Shown here in pieces: positions 52,773 to 61,995 of a DNA stretch of 64,000 nucleotides. Positions within the stretch are counted from its first letter, which is position 1; each line of letters starts with the position of its first letter. This stretch comes from Thermoanaerobaculia bacterium (GTDB lineage: Bacteria; Acidobacteriota; Thermoanaerobaculia; Gp7-AA8), in assembly GCA_017883205.1 (NCBI GenBank), contig JADGNZ010000016.1:1-64000 (forward strand). The letters are read 5' to 3'. The position numbers and the translations under genes were made by a program. The notes beneath the pieces were generated by a model. It searched no databases. It saw only the letters and a list, made by a program, of their open reading frames with translations, and was not told where the DNA came from.

Positions 52773-53955
52773 GCACCTGCACTACTTCTCCACCGACATG
52801 CGCCGTTGGGCCGTCACATTGCCGTTCGATCTCGACGCCGTGATCGGCCAGTGGGACCAATTGCGCGCGGTGATGGTGCGCCACATGCCCGAGGCGTTCA
52901 ATCGCGACGAATGGGCATACCTGATCACGTTCCTTGATCCGCACAATCTCGAAAGGCCGTTTCTGCAGGCGTTCGGACGGCGGGAAGCGCTCGCCGAGAG
53001 TTCAATCAACGGCTCGATCGACTCGCTTGCGCGGCCGCGCGGCCCGGTGGCGGTCTGGCTGCCAAACAATGTCAGCTTGCTGGGACCATTGATGCTGGTG
53101 CTGGTGAGTCTCACGGGTAATCGCGTCCGGCTCAAGGCGGGATCGCAAGCCGAGGATTTGACCGGCGCGTTGTTGGACTTCGCGCGAGCGCACCTTCCCA
53201 GCGGTCCGCTTGCCGCCTTCCTCGACGACTGCGTGCAACTGGAGAGGTTCGATCGCGACGACCCGCGAAATCGGGAGATGGCCAAGGGCGCCGCTGTGCG
53301 CGTAATGTTCGGTTCGGATGAGAGCATCGCGGCCATAGACGCACTCGAACACATCCCCGGGGGCGGCGCCATCGCCTTTTCCGACAGGCGTTCAGAAGTC
53401 TGGATGGAGACTAGCCAGCTACATCAGGACACTCTGAAGATATTGATCAAGGTGTTCGCCATCTACGGCCGCGCTGGATGCACCTCGCCCAGTCGGGTGG
53501 TGCTTCTCAACGGGCGGCGGGAGGAAGCCGTCGCTCTCCGCGATCGGCTGCTGGAGCTGTGGCCATACGCCGTGCGGAATGACATGCCGATTCACGTGGC
53601 ATCGGAGAACATCATGGCGCGCCAGTGGGCGGCCGCATTGGGTTGGGATGCGGAACTTGCACCACGGAACAGCGTGATGGTCGCCGCGGGGACCCCCGGC
53701 CTGTCGCCGGTAGCGGGGCTGATGTCGTTGCTGGTAGTGCCGGCAACGGTCGAGCAGGCCGTGCAGACGCTGCCTGCGAACATTCAGACGATAGGGTATG
53801 CCCTGGAGCGGCCGGGGGATCCGCGGTGGCTTCAAATCCTGGCCCCGACCTCCGCCAAGCGCTTCGTGCCGTTGGCCCAGATGCACCACTTTGGGCCGCT
53901 GTGGGATGGCTACGACTATTGGCGGCAGTTGTTTGAGATCGTTGAAATCGCCTAG
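52765..53955 (+). CDS. LuxC-like acyl reductase
   Basis: NADPH-dependent acyl-CoA/acyl-protein reductase of 396 residues, similar to LuxC, which reduces an acyl thioester to an aldehyde. GRAGCTSPSRVVLLNG (235-250) contains the catalytic Cys239, and VAVWLPNNVSLLGPLMLVLV with RLKAGSQAEDL forms the nucleotide region. The protein is somewhat shorter than marine LuxC. It is directly coupled to the LuxE-like gene, so together they should act as a fatty-acid-reductase-like complex on whatever is bound to the carrier or LuxE cysteine. Followed by 76 bp and then a membrane protein. Confidence 0.9.
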   Translation: MSEHLHYFSTDMRRWAVTLPFDLDAVIGQWDQLRAVMVRHMPEAFNRDEWAYLITFLDPHNLERPFLQAFGRREALAESSINGSIDSLARPRGPVAVWLPNNVSLLGPLMLVLVSLTGNRVRLKAGSQAEDLTGALLDFARAHLPSGPLAAFLDDCVQLERFDRDDPRNREMAKGAAVRVMFGSDESIAAIDALEHIPGGGAIAFSDRRSEVWMETSQLHQDTLKILIKVFAIYGRAGCTSPSRVVLLNGRREEAVALRDRLLELWPYAVRNDMPIHVASENIMARQWAAALGWDAELAPRNSVMVAAGTPGLSPVAGLMSLLVVPATVEQAVQTLPANIQTIGYALERPGDPRWLQILAPTSAKRFVPLAQMHHFGPLWDGYDYWRQLFEIVEIA

Positions 53956-54031
53956 CCGGCACGGGCCGGCGGCGTTGGTTGCACACGCGCCACTCTTCTC
54001 CATCCTCAACTCAGGCTATCCTACCCCCTCG

Positions 54032-55495
54032 ATGGAAGAGCACCGCTCACGCAATGTCGGTATCCTGATTGCGCTTCAGGTAGCGTATCTGGCTTGGTTG
54101 CTTCTGTTCGGCCGCTTCATGGGCGGGGACGAGATCGCGTACAAAGCCCCCGGCCGCGAGTGGGCACGTAGCGGCGCATTCATCGCTCCCGAACTGACGG
54201 GGTACGGCGTGTGGCGTGACCCGAAACATCCCTACGAGGTGCGGCGAGGTTTTGGCCCTCCCCTTTTCACATTCGCGTTCGGCCTATTCGTGAAAGTCTT
54301 CGGATTCAACCCCGTGACAAGTGTTGCCTTCGATGGCCTGATTCACATCCTTCTCGGATGGGCGACCTGGGCACTGGCGAGGGCGCTTGGACCGCGGCTT
54401 CCCTATGAAGCGGCGATGATCGCGGCGGCGGCCACGATTCCACTTACCACCGGTGGACGGCCAGATGAGTTGGGAGCACTGCTGGCGATGTTCGGCTCGG
54501 CCATCCTCCTTCGCAGCGTCACATCAGGGCGCGCCGCCGCCGCCGGCATACTCTTCGGCCTGTCCGGCGGCACGAGCCTGGTCGCTGGAATCATTCTGCT
54601 GGCGTGGCCCACCCGTGCTTTCTTCCAGAAGCGGGATGCGGGCTGGAAGCCGCTCGGAGTATTCCTCTTCTGTGGCACGCTCACCTTCGCAATGGTGATG
54701 ACGCCTCTGATTCTAATTACTCCTTACGGGCTCCAGCAGATTTGGCGGAGCACCCGTACCTCCGTAAGCCCTACCTACCGCTGGGCATTCGAGTTCGCCC
54801 TGCGCTATGGTCGATCTCACTATCTGGCGTGCTGCGCGGCACTCGTGATCGCGACCGCCCATGCGGTTCAAGCGGTTCGTCAGCGTGACTGGCGAAGATG
54901 GTTCGAGCTCTGGATACCCCCCCTCGCGGGTCTCTGCGCTCTGCTCGTCCTGCTTCCCGCCAAGTACTATTACATCTGGATCATCGATCTCTCTCTCTTC
55001 GCCGCAGCAGTTTGTGCGGTGGCGATGCAGTCGTGGCGCGTTCGAACGCGGGCGTTCGTCGTAGCTCTGGCAATGTTGTTCTGGTGCGCGGCCTCCTCGC
55101 GATTCGTTTTCATGTCGTTGGTCCGGGCAACGCTTCCTCCCGATCAGCGGATGACGGAGAACGTTGCGTTGTTGCACAGGATGATTCCGGCAGGCAGCGG
55201 TGTGATGACATACGACTTCTGGCCGGCCCTGGCCGGTTCGTCCTATCGAACGTACTCGACTGAAGCTGATCCGCCGTGGAGCGACGTCGACTACATCATC
55301 CTGACCGGCAACGGTTCCGGCGCGTCCGGACAGCCACAGACGCTTCGTCCGGAGCAATTGAGCTATGTCAACGGTCATTACTCGCCGATCTACAACAACC
55401 TCAACCGTCAACCGTTTCGACTGGGACCCATTCACACCAACAGCGCGTGGGGCTACGGGCCGCTGATTTTGAAGCGAAACGACTCGGCGCGATGA
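54032..55495 (+). CDS. Multi-pass membrane glycosyltransferase-like protein (GT39 type)
   Basis: Protein of 487 residues with about nine to ten helices. GGDEIAYKAPGREWARSGA (from 31) is the first-loop acidic motif of PMT/ArnT-like enzymes, and HPYEVRRGFGPPLFTFAFGL and TTGGRPDELGALLAMFGS are further loop segments. A periplasmic C-terminal part of about 110 residues follows (RMTENVALLHRMIPAGSGVM onward). Start chosen at 54032, since the longer frame upstream overlaps the LuxC gene in another frame. It is the last gene of the acyl operon. Confidence 0.85.
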   Translation: MEEHRSRNVGILIALQVAYLAWLLLFGRFMGGDEIAYKAPGREWARSGAFIAPELTGYGVWRDPKHPYEVRRGFGPPLFTFAFGLFVKVFGFNPVTSVAFDGLIHILLGWATWALARALGPRLPYEAAMIAAAATIPLTTGGRPDELGALLAMFGSAILLRSVTSGRAAAAGILFGLSGGTSLVAGIILLAWPTRAFFQKRDAGWKPLGVFLFCGTLTFAMVMTPLILITPYGLQQIWRSTRTSVSPTYRWAFEFALRYGRSHYLACCAALVIATAHAVQAVRQRDWRRWFELWIPPLAGLCALLVLLPAKYYYIWIIDLSLFAAAVCAVAMQSWRVRTRAFVVALAMLFWCAASSRFVFMSLVRATLPPDQRMTENVALLHRMIPAGSGVMTYDFWPALAGSSYRTYSTEADPPWSDVDYIILTGNGSGASGQPQTLRPEQLSYVNGHYSPIYNNLNRQPFRLGPIHTNSAWGYGPLILKRNDSAR

Positions 55496-55551
55496 TCGTT
55501 TGTTCGGCAAAAACGCCGGCGGAGGCTCTCCTCGATCTTCACTCAACCGAT

Positions 55552-56782
55552 TCACCGCCTCCGCAGGATCCCTCGGACCTTGGCCGGCCAGTCCGGATAC
55601 ATGAACGGTTTTTCGAATAGGACGAACAAAGCGGCGCAGATAGCTACACAGCCTGGAAGCAACACCAATCCCTGCATTGCAATGAAACCTCCATACGGCA
55701 AGTTGGACCACCGAAGAACAGTCCAATGACCCAGGAAATGATACGTAAACTGGTGGTAGAGATAGATCGTGTAGCACATCCCACCGATCAGGACGAGAGG
55801 GCGCAGGCGCATGATTCGGTTGGCCCAGATACCGCGCATCGTCCCGACGAACAACATCGCAATGCAGACTGCCAATAGAAAGTCACCGATCAGCAACCGG
55901 GACGAAACGACAACTCCATTCTGAAGTTGTGACGTCACAAACCCAGCCTGGACAAGCACCGGCATACCCACGCAACCGAGTACCGCAAGTATGCTCCAGC
56001 CGGCGCCCTTTTGAGGTTCCCTTCCAGTCAGCGACAAACAGGTCCGCCATGACGAGCCCGACCACAAAGAACGGCAGGAATCGGAGGATCGTCGCGCCGG
56101 GGTTTACGCCCATCCTCATTGCGACGAAATCAAGCGCGGCCGCTCCTGCTCCCAACCCCACCAGGCTCACGCGGCGAAGGATCTTCGGCTTTATGGAGTA
56201 GAGCGCGCAAATCATCGGCGCGAGAAGGTAGAACTGAATCTCGATCTCCAGCGACCAGGCCACATTGTTGATCGTGCTGCCCACGCCGTACACGAAGTTG
56301 TGCGAGTAGAGAAGGCTGGCGAGAAGATGCGGCATCATCACGCCGGGGCGGAGATCGGGGCGCCCTCCAGCCCAGTAGTAATCCGCCGCCTTGAGAAGGA
56401 AAAGCAACACCATGTTGATGAAGTAGGTTGGCTCGATGCGCGTCACTCTGCGCGCGAAATAGCGCCGCAACCGAACCTTGGTACCGCTTCGGATTCGTTG
56501 CAGAACGAAGGGAAGTCCCAGTACAAATCCGCTGATCGCAAAAAAAACTTCCACACCGACAAATCCGGTGCGAAGAAGAGAGTCCAACGCCGCTCCCAAG
56601 CCCGTCGGCCAGTGGCCGTGTGCGCTGTAGAACTGAAGCGACAAAGCATTGAGATGGAACAGCATCACCGTGATGATGGCGATGAAGCGGAGGCCGTCGA
56701 TCTCGGGAATGAAGCGGCCGGAGGACGTGACGCGGGAGAGCGATTGCTCCAGTCTCGCGGCCGCTCGACAGACCAGACTCAA
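55552..56782 (-). pseudogene. Frameshifted acyltransferase family 3 (OafA-like) gene
   Basis: The upstream part (from 56782) encodes RFIPEIDGLRFIAIITVMLF, FVGVEVFFAISGFVLGLPFV, RYFARRVTRIEPTYFINMVL and NVAWSLEIEIQFYLLAP, the standard beginning of an O-acyltransferase. The frame then leaves homology after VMADLFVADW. The matching remainder, GWSILAVLGCVGMPVLVQ through IGGMCYTIYLYHQFTYHF and LFEKPFMYPDWPAKVRG, lies in another frame ending at 55552. The shift occurs between about 56005 and 56035, in GGAAGGG or AAAAGG runs. Either a real lesion or a sequencing error; both halves together have the usual length. It converges with the membrane glycosyltransferase. Confidence 0.85.
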
Positions 56783-57113
56783 GAGGCATCACCGGACAGC
56801 CCGCGGCCGGCTCCCTCTGCTGACGGACTTCGGTAGTGCATCACGGTTTGATTTGATCCTACCGGACATTCGCCTCACCGTGAAGCATCGCGGGGCTCAT
56901 CCTGTTGATTCCAGGGCCGGTTCCCACGCAGCGCGCGCGTCATCGGCAGGCCTGCGCATGCGCATAATCTTGACGAGCACGCAAGAACGAAGTCGAAGCA
57001 CTCCGGGATGAGAGCTTTACTTCGCCGTCCTATCGGCAGGAGCTGGATTTAGGTTAGGCGACAGCGTTGCGTCAAGACGCAAGTCTCCATCGCGTTTATG
57101 ATCCTCTCGCCCG
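56783..57113. other. Intergenic stretch with no recognised gene
   Basis: About 330 bp separate the frameshifted acyltransferase from the decayed GT2. No coding frame of note is present. A 7-bp perfect inverted repeat TTGCGTC-AA-GACGCAA sits at 57067-57082. It may contain divergent promoters, but none is convincing. Confidence 0.6.
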
Positions 57114-57555
57114 ATGACTTCCGTACCGCTCGTATCGACGATCATTCCGCTCTTCAACCGCTCGGCCATGCTGCAGCCGGCCGTCGCGAGCGTCGTGGCA
57201 CAAACATACCGGCCGATCGAGATCATCATCGTCGACGATGGTTCTCGCAAGTTCGAGTTGCAGGTCGCGGCGCTCGAAGCGCTTCCGGAAGCGGGCATCG
57301 CGTACGGCCTGGTGCGCTACCGCGACGAGAATGGGAACGAGATCGCGTGCGACTGGAAGCCCGCCAATCAGAAACAACGAACCATCCTTCCGTCGTTTCT
57401 CATCGGCAGAACTCGACGCCGAATCGAGGCGGCTCGCGACGCTGGCGCGATCGCTTTCCAAATCCTCCGACATGGACGCTTACAGGATCATCGCCGGCGT
57501 GATCGGCTGGAAGCGCGCCGGCCGCGCTGCCGCATGGCTGGAGCGGCATCGATGA
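57114..57555 (+). pseudogene. Decayed GT2 glycosyltransferase with internal deletions and a frameshift
   Basis: The first 44 codons match the GT2 at 31125: VSTIIPLFNRSAMLQPAVAS then RPIEIIIVDDGS. It then jumps straight to RKFELQVAALEALPEAG, which in the intact gene is 57 residues further on, so the segment with the LDSDDLL metal site is gone. A later shift to the +1 frame gives KSSDMDAYRIIAGVIGW then KRAGRAAAWLERHR and a stop at 57555, matching the intact C-terminus (GWRNAGRAAAWLDRLR). Two large internal deletions and a frameshift make it non-functional. Confidence 0.9.
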
Positions 57556-57652
57556 CCACAATCTCGGCGACGACGAGCTTCGACAGCGGAGGCCTTTGCA
57601 CTGGCGGACGGCCTGCGCCTGACAAGACCGCCAAGCCATGGGATCGGCTGCG

Positions 57653-58555
57653 ATGGTAAGCATCTCCGTCGTCATGCCGGTCTACAACGGCGAAGCCACC
57701 CTCGCCGCGACGATCGAGAGCGTTCTCAGTCAGTCGCTGCCCGATTTCGAGCTCATTGTTGTCGATGACGGCTCAACCGATGCCACACCATCGCTATTGG
57801 CTGCTTACACTGCGAAGGATGCTCGCATCCGGACCGTGCGGCAGGAAAACGCAGGCATCACGGCTGCGCTGATCCGCGGATGCGCAGAAGCCGCAGGCGA
57901 ATTCATCGCACGACACGACTGCGGCGATCGCTCGCGTCCGCTACGGCTCGCTGCCGAGAGGTCGCTGTTCGACGATCAGGGCGTCGTACTCGCCGGCTGC
58001 ACGACGATCTTTTTCGCGCCGGAAGGTGAGACGCTGTACACGGCTGGCGCCGAGGGCGACAAGATTCGCGACAGTCTCCTCCACGATCCGGTTGAGACGA
58101 TCCGCAGCCTGCCCCATCATGGTTCGGCCATGTTTCGTCGCAATGCATACGAGAAAGCCGGGGGCTATCGCATGGAATTCTATTTTGCCCAGGACCTCGA
58201 CCTCTGGATCCGGCTCGCCCGGAACGGCAGCGTGGCAATCACCCGCGAGACTCTCTATGAAGCCGGGAGCGGCACGGGAGCGATCAGCAGCCGCCATCGT
58301 CCGGAACAGGTGGCATCCGCGGGGATTGCCATCGCCCTTCGCGACGGTGGCGACGAAACGCAACTGCTGGCGCGAGCGGCCGCCATTCGTCCTCGGCGGA
58401 AACACGGACGGGGCGCCGAGGCTCGAGCCCTCTACTTCATCGCCAGTTGCTTGCGCCGCAACGGGGATCCCGCCTGGCGCCGGTACCTGCGCCAATCGCT
58501 GCAACACGATCCGCTCCAGCTGCGAGGCTGGCTCCTGGCGATGCGACGCAAATGA
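57653..58555 (+). CDS. GT2 family glycosyltransferase
   Basis: GT-A enzyme of 300 residues from the ATG at 57653; an ATG five codons earlier is possible. VSISVVMPVYNGEATLAATI, VVDDGSTDATPSLL, ENAGITAALIRGCAEAAGEF and ARHDCGDRSRP, where D-x-x-D replaces the classic DXD, then HGSAMFRRNAYEKAGGYR and FAQDLDLWIRLA are family motifs. The C-terminal 70 residues are helical and basic. The stop overlaps the methyltransferase start by ATGA. Confidence 0.92.
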   Translation: MVSISVVMPVYNGEATLAATIESVLSQSLPDFELIVVDDGSTDATPSLLAAYTAKDARIRTVRQENAGITAALIRGCAEAAGEFIARHDCGDRSRPLRLAAERSLFDDQGVVLAGCTTIFFAPEGETLYTAGAEGDKIRDSLLHDPVETIRSLPHHGSAMFRRNAYEKAGGYRMEFYFAQDLDLWIRLARNGSVAITRETLYEAGSGTGAISSRHRPEQVASAGIAIALRDGGDETQLLARAAAIRPRRKHGRGAEARALYFIASCLRRNGDPAWRRYLRQSLQHDPLQLRGWLLAMRRK

Positions 58556-59340
58556 AGCCACCAATACCGAACCCGAGTTGGCCACCGGAAGTCGTGGAGA
58601 TCTACCACAACGACATGCGGGAGATGTGGGATCCCGATATCGAGAGGCACTCGTACCACTCATATCAGAACCAGCTCGACCTCTACCGCTCCATCGTCAG
58701 CCGTTACCAGCCATCGACAGTGCTCGATGTCGGTTGCGCGCAGGGGACACTGGCAATCCTGCTTGCCGAGGATGGGCATACCGTCACAGCGCTCGACATC
58801 CGGCAGCACTTCCTGGACTATGCGCAAACCAGGTGGGAACGTGGCGCCATTCACTTCGTGGCCGCAAATATCTTCGACAACCCGGACCTGGGCCGCTTCG
58901 ATCTCGTCTTTGGCAACCAGATCATCGAGCACCTCGTCTACCCGGCCGCGTTCCTGCAAACATTGGCGGCCTACACGAATCCGCACGGCGTTCTGGTGGT
59001 GTCCACGCCGAACCATGATTACTTTCGCTCGAAGTTACCGAGCTATCGCGAGCTCGGTGATCCAAAGGCGCATGAGTCGAAGCAGTTTTCGGCAGGCGGA
59101 GGCGATCATTTCTTTGCCTATACCGAGCAGGAGCTGCGGGCCGCCGCGGCCGAGGCTGGACTCGATGTTCTGGAGATGATCTATTTCGAGACGCCCGCGA
59201 TCTCCGGGCATTTCTTCGTGCGCTTCCTTCACCGGATCATTCCATTGGCGTTCTTGAAGAAGACGGATCGTCTGTTACTGCGCATGTCGCCGCGCAAGCT
59301 CGCACACCAGCTCTGCATGGTGCTGCGGAGGCCGGAGTGA
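58552..59340 (+). CDS. Class I SAM-dependent methyltransferase
   Basis: Protein of 262 residues. TVLDVGCAQGTLAILLAEDG is motif I, TALDIRQHFLDYAQTRW motif II, FDLVFGNQIIEHLVYP and LVVSTPNHDYFRSK are the later elements, the last typical of sugar and lipid O-methyltransferases of the UbiG-like fold. A hydrophobic C-terminal part (AISGHFFVRFLHRIIPLAFL) may touch the membrane. Coupled by ATGA overlaps to both neighbours. Confidence 0.92.
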   Translation: MKPPIPNPSWPPEVVEIYHNDMREMWDPDIERHSYHSYQNQLDLYRSIVSRYQPSTVLDVGCAQGTLAILLAEDGHTVTALDIRQHFLDYAQTRWERGAIHFVAANIFDNPDLGRFDLVFGNQIIEHLVYPAAFLQTLAAYTNPHGVLVVSTPNHDYFRSKLPSYRELGDPKAHESKQFSAGGGDHFFAYTEQELRAAAAEAGLDVLEMIYFETPAISGHFFVRFLHRIIPLAFLKKTDRLLLRMSPRKLAHQLCMVLRRPE

Positions 59341-59861
59341 GGTTGCGGCTCGCTATGGGACGGCTTCGCGCGCTCTGGCTGCGCTTGCGCGGCGCCAGGG
59401 TAGGTGCGAAGTCTCTTGCTGGTCCTCGTCTGGTCGCGCGAAACGTCTCCGGCATCACACTCGGGATGCGCGTGGAGATCGAGCATGACGTGTTCCTCAA
59501 GCTCGTGAGCAGTGAAGCGCGGCTTACGGTGGGCGACTATGCCTTCATCGGGCACGGATGCGAGATCGATGTCTACACCTCTGTGTCGATCGGCGCGCAC
59601 ACGCTGCTGGCACCAGGAGTCTTCGTTACGGATCACACGCACAACCACGCCGCCTCGCGGCGGATCGACGAGCAGGGAATCCGTGGTGGCCCGGTAACGA
59701 TCGGCGACGACGCCTGGCTGGGGGCGCACTGCATCGTAATGGCCGGCGTGACCATCGGCGACGGTGCGATTGTCGGGGCCGGCGCCGTGGTGACCAGGGA
59801 TGTCGCACCGAACGCGGTCGTGGCCGGCGTCCCCGCGAAGGTGATCGGGAGCCGCAGCTGA
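59337..59861 (+). CDS. Hexapeptide O-acetyltransferase (WcaF/NodL-like)
   Basis: Left-handed beta-helix acyltransferase of 174 residues, GTG start at 59337 overlapping the previous stop. GDYAFIGHGCEIDVYTSVSI, GAHTLLAPGVFVTDHTHNHA with the active histidines, GPVTIGDDAWLGAHCIVMAG and GDGAIVGAGAVVTRDVAPNA with VAGVPAKVIG at the end are diagnostic. It would acetylate a sugar hydroxyl using acetyl-CoA. The stop and the following GT4 start overlap by one base. Confidence 0.94.
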   Translation: MRLRLAMGRLRALWLRLRGARVGAKSLAGPRLVARNVSGITLGMRVEIEHDVFLKLVSSEARLTVGDYAFIGHGCEIDVYTSVSIGAHTLLAPGVFVTDHTHNHAASRRIDEQGIRGGPVTIGDDAWLGAHCIVMAGVTIGDGAIVGAGAVVTRDVAPNAVVAGVPAKVIGSRS

Positions 59862-61045
59862 TGGCGCGTTACCGTCTCGCCATCGTCGCATCGCATGTCA
59901 TTCAGTACCAGGATCCGTTCTTCCGGCTTCTGGCCGCGGATCCCAGCGTCGACCTCACCGTGCTCTATCTCTCGAATGCCGGCGCGCGAACCTATCGCGA
60001 CGCGGACATGGGAACCACGCTTCAGTGGGACGTCGAGCTTCTGACTGGCTACCGTCACCTGTTCCTTCGCAACCTCGTGAACGACAGCAATCGTGGCTGG
60101 ACGCGGCACATCAATCCGGGAATCGTGCCGGCCCTTCTGCGCGGACATTCCGATTTGGTCATTTTCATGCTGGGCTGGGGCTCGATCAGCGCCATGCTCG
60201 GCATCCTCACCTGCCGCATGGCGGGCATCCCATTTTTTCTTTATGGCGACAGCAGTTTCCCCCCAGCCGAAGATTCGGCGAGAAGGCGCGTCCGGGCGAG
60301 ACTCTTGCGATTCCTCTTCCGGAACACGACTGGCTTCATGGTCTCGGGAGTGCTCAACGCCGCGTACTACAGGCACTACGGCGCGGACGACCGTCACTTC
60401 TTTCTGCTGCCGTGGGCGGTCGACAACGAACGCTTCGAGAAAGCCAGCAGCTTCGCGTCGGGCGAAAGGGAGCGGATGCGCGCATCGCTCGGTATCCGTC
60501 CCGATCAGATCGTCTTTGTCTTCTCAGCGAAGCTCGTGGAGCGCAAGGATCCTATGTCGCTTCTGCGCGCATACGAATTGATGCCTGGCCGCGACCGCGC
60601 TGTGGTTCTTTTTCTCGGGGACGGCATCCTGCGCGAAACCCTCGAGACGTATGCGCGCGAGCATGAACTTGAGGGTGCGCTCTTCGCCGGTTTCGTGAAC
60701 CAGAGCGAACTGCCGAAATACTACGGTTTGGCGGATGTCTTCGTGCTGCCGTCAACCTATGAGCCGCGAGGGGCGGTGATCAACGAAGCGATGGCGTGCG
60801 GACTTCCGGTCATCGTCACTGACCGCTGCGGATCGATCGGCGACATCGTCCTCGAAGGCGAAAATGCCTTCATCTATCCGGCAGGCGACGCGGTCGCGCT
60901 GGCAAACGCGATGACGAAGCTCGCTGAAGACGACGCCTTGTGCGAACGGATGGCATCGCGGTCGCGCGAGATCATCAGCACCTGGAGCTTCGCACGCGGA
61001 GTGGCGGGAGTACGGGAGGCCATCGGATGGATGACCTCGCGATAA
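59861..61045 (+). CDS. GT4 family glycosyltransferase
   Basis: GT-B enzyme of 394 residues. LAIVASHVIQYQDPFFRLLA begins the N-lobe, VFVFSAKLVERKDPMSLLRA the C-lobe, and STYEPRGAVINEAMACGLPV carries the E-x7-E donor motif. A longer frame upstream (from 59558) is only a shadow of the acetyltransferase gene. It ends 19 bp inside the next gene's coding start, typical of this strand's tightly overlapped genes. Confidence 0.93.
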   Translation: MARYRLAIVASHVIQYQDPFFRLLAADPSVDLTVLYLSNAGARTYRDADMGTTLQWDVELLTGYRHLFLRNLVNDSNRGWTRHINPGIVPALLRGHSDLVIFMLGWGSISAMLGILTCRMAGIPFFLYGDSSFPPAEDSARRRVRARLLRFLFRNTTGFMVSGVLNAAYYRHYGADDRHFFLLPWAVDNERFEKASSFASGERERMRASLGIRPDQIVFVFSAKLVERKDPMSLLRAYELMPGRDRAVVLFLGDGILRETLETYAREHELEGALFAGFVNQSELPKYYGLADVFVLPSTYEPRGAVINEAMACGLPVIVTDRCGSIGDIVLEGENAFIYPAGDAVALANAMTKLAEDDALCERMASRSREIISTWSFARGVAGVREAIGWMTSR

Positions 61046-61935
61046 CGATCGCCATTCCGACCTACAACCGGGCCGCCGTCGCCGTGCAGGCCGTGCGGCG
61101 CATTCTCGACCTTGTTCCGAAGCCGGCCGCCATCCTGGTCGTCGACCAGACAGAGACCGGAACGCCCGAGCTGGCGCGATGGGCCGAGGAGGGAGCGATC
61201 CGCTGGATCCGCCTCCCGCACCCATCGATTCCTCACGCCATGAACGAGGCGCTGATCGAGGCAACGACACCGCTGGTCCTGTTTCTCGATGACGACGTGG
61301 TGCCGGTTCCCGGCATCGTGTTCGAGCATGCAGCCGGATACCGCGACGAGCGTGTCTGGGCAACCGTCGGCCAGTGTCTCGAGCCTGGACAAGTGCCTGA
61401 TCACTACACCGGACCGTTCGACGCCACCGGCATCACCGATCTCGAATTCCGCTTCAACCACGACGAAGAGCGCCCGGTCGCCAACGTCATGGCCGGGAAT
61501 CTCTCCGTGAGACGAGATCGTGCGCTGGCCGTTGGCGGATTTGACGAGAACTTCATCGGCGTCGCCTATCGCTTCGAGACCGAATTCGCCGCACGCCTGG
61601 TAAGTGCCGGCGGCACGATTCTCTTCCAGCCCCGCGCGCACGTCGATCATCTGCGCATCCCCACCGGCGGCACGCGCACGTGGGGGGAGCACAAGACCAG
61701 CACGTCTCCGATGCACTCGGTGGGCGACTACTACTTCGCGCTTCACCACGCGCCATCGTTCTGGTCGTATGCCGCCCGGCGGTTGCGAAGAAACGTGGCC
61801 ACGACATTCCATCTCCGTCATCCGTGGACGATTCCAGGCAAACTGATCGGCGAAACGCGCGGCCTGCTGCTGGCGCGGCGCCTGGCGCGCAAGGGCCGGC
61901 GATTGATCGGAAAGCGCGAGTCGGGCGATGATTGA
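61027..61935 (+). CDS. GT2 family glycosyltransferase
   Basis: Protein of 302 residues. ITIAIPTYNRAAVAVQAV, LVVDQTETG, VLFLDDDVVPVPGIV (DDD metal site), NVMAGNLSVRRDRALAVGGF and DENFIGVAYRFETEFAARL are family motifs. The later HVDHLRIPTGGTRTWGEHK region and a basic C-terminal tail are usual. ATG at 61027 overlaps the GT4 by 19 bp. Confidence 0.93.
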   Translation: MDDLAITIAIPTYNRAAVAVQAVRRILDLVPKPAAILVVDQTETGTPELARWAEEGAIRWIRLPHPSIPHAMNEALIEATTPLVLFLDDDVVPVPGIVFEHAAGYRDERVWATVGQCLEPGQVPDHYTGPFDATGITDLEFRFNHDEERPVANVMAGNLSVRRDRALAVGGFDENFIGVAYRFETEFAARLVSAGGTILFQPRAHVDHLRIPTGGTRTWGEHKTSTSPMHSVGDYYFALHHAPSFWSYAARRLRRNVATTFHLRHPWTIPGKLIGETRGLLLARRLARKGRRLIGKRESGDD

Positions 61936-61995
61936 GCGGCGCCTCCAAGAAATGGCACGCGCGCCGATCGCGTTCCGCTGAACGACCTCCGCACG

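Noticed and set aside
48784-53955. Bioluminescence operon
   Set aside because: LuxE- and LuxC-like genes are present, but no luxA/luxB luciferase or luxD is in the window, and the partners are a carrier protein and sugar genes.
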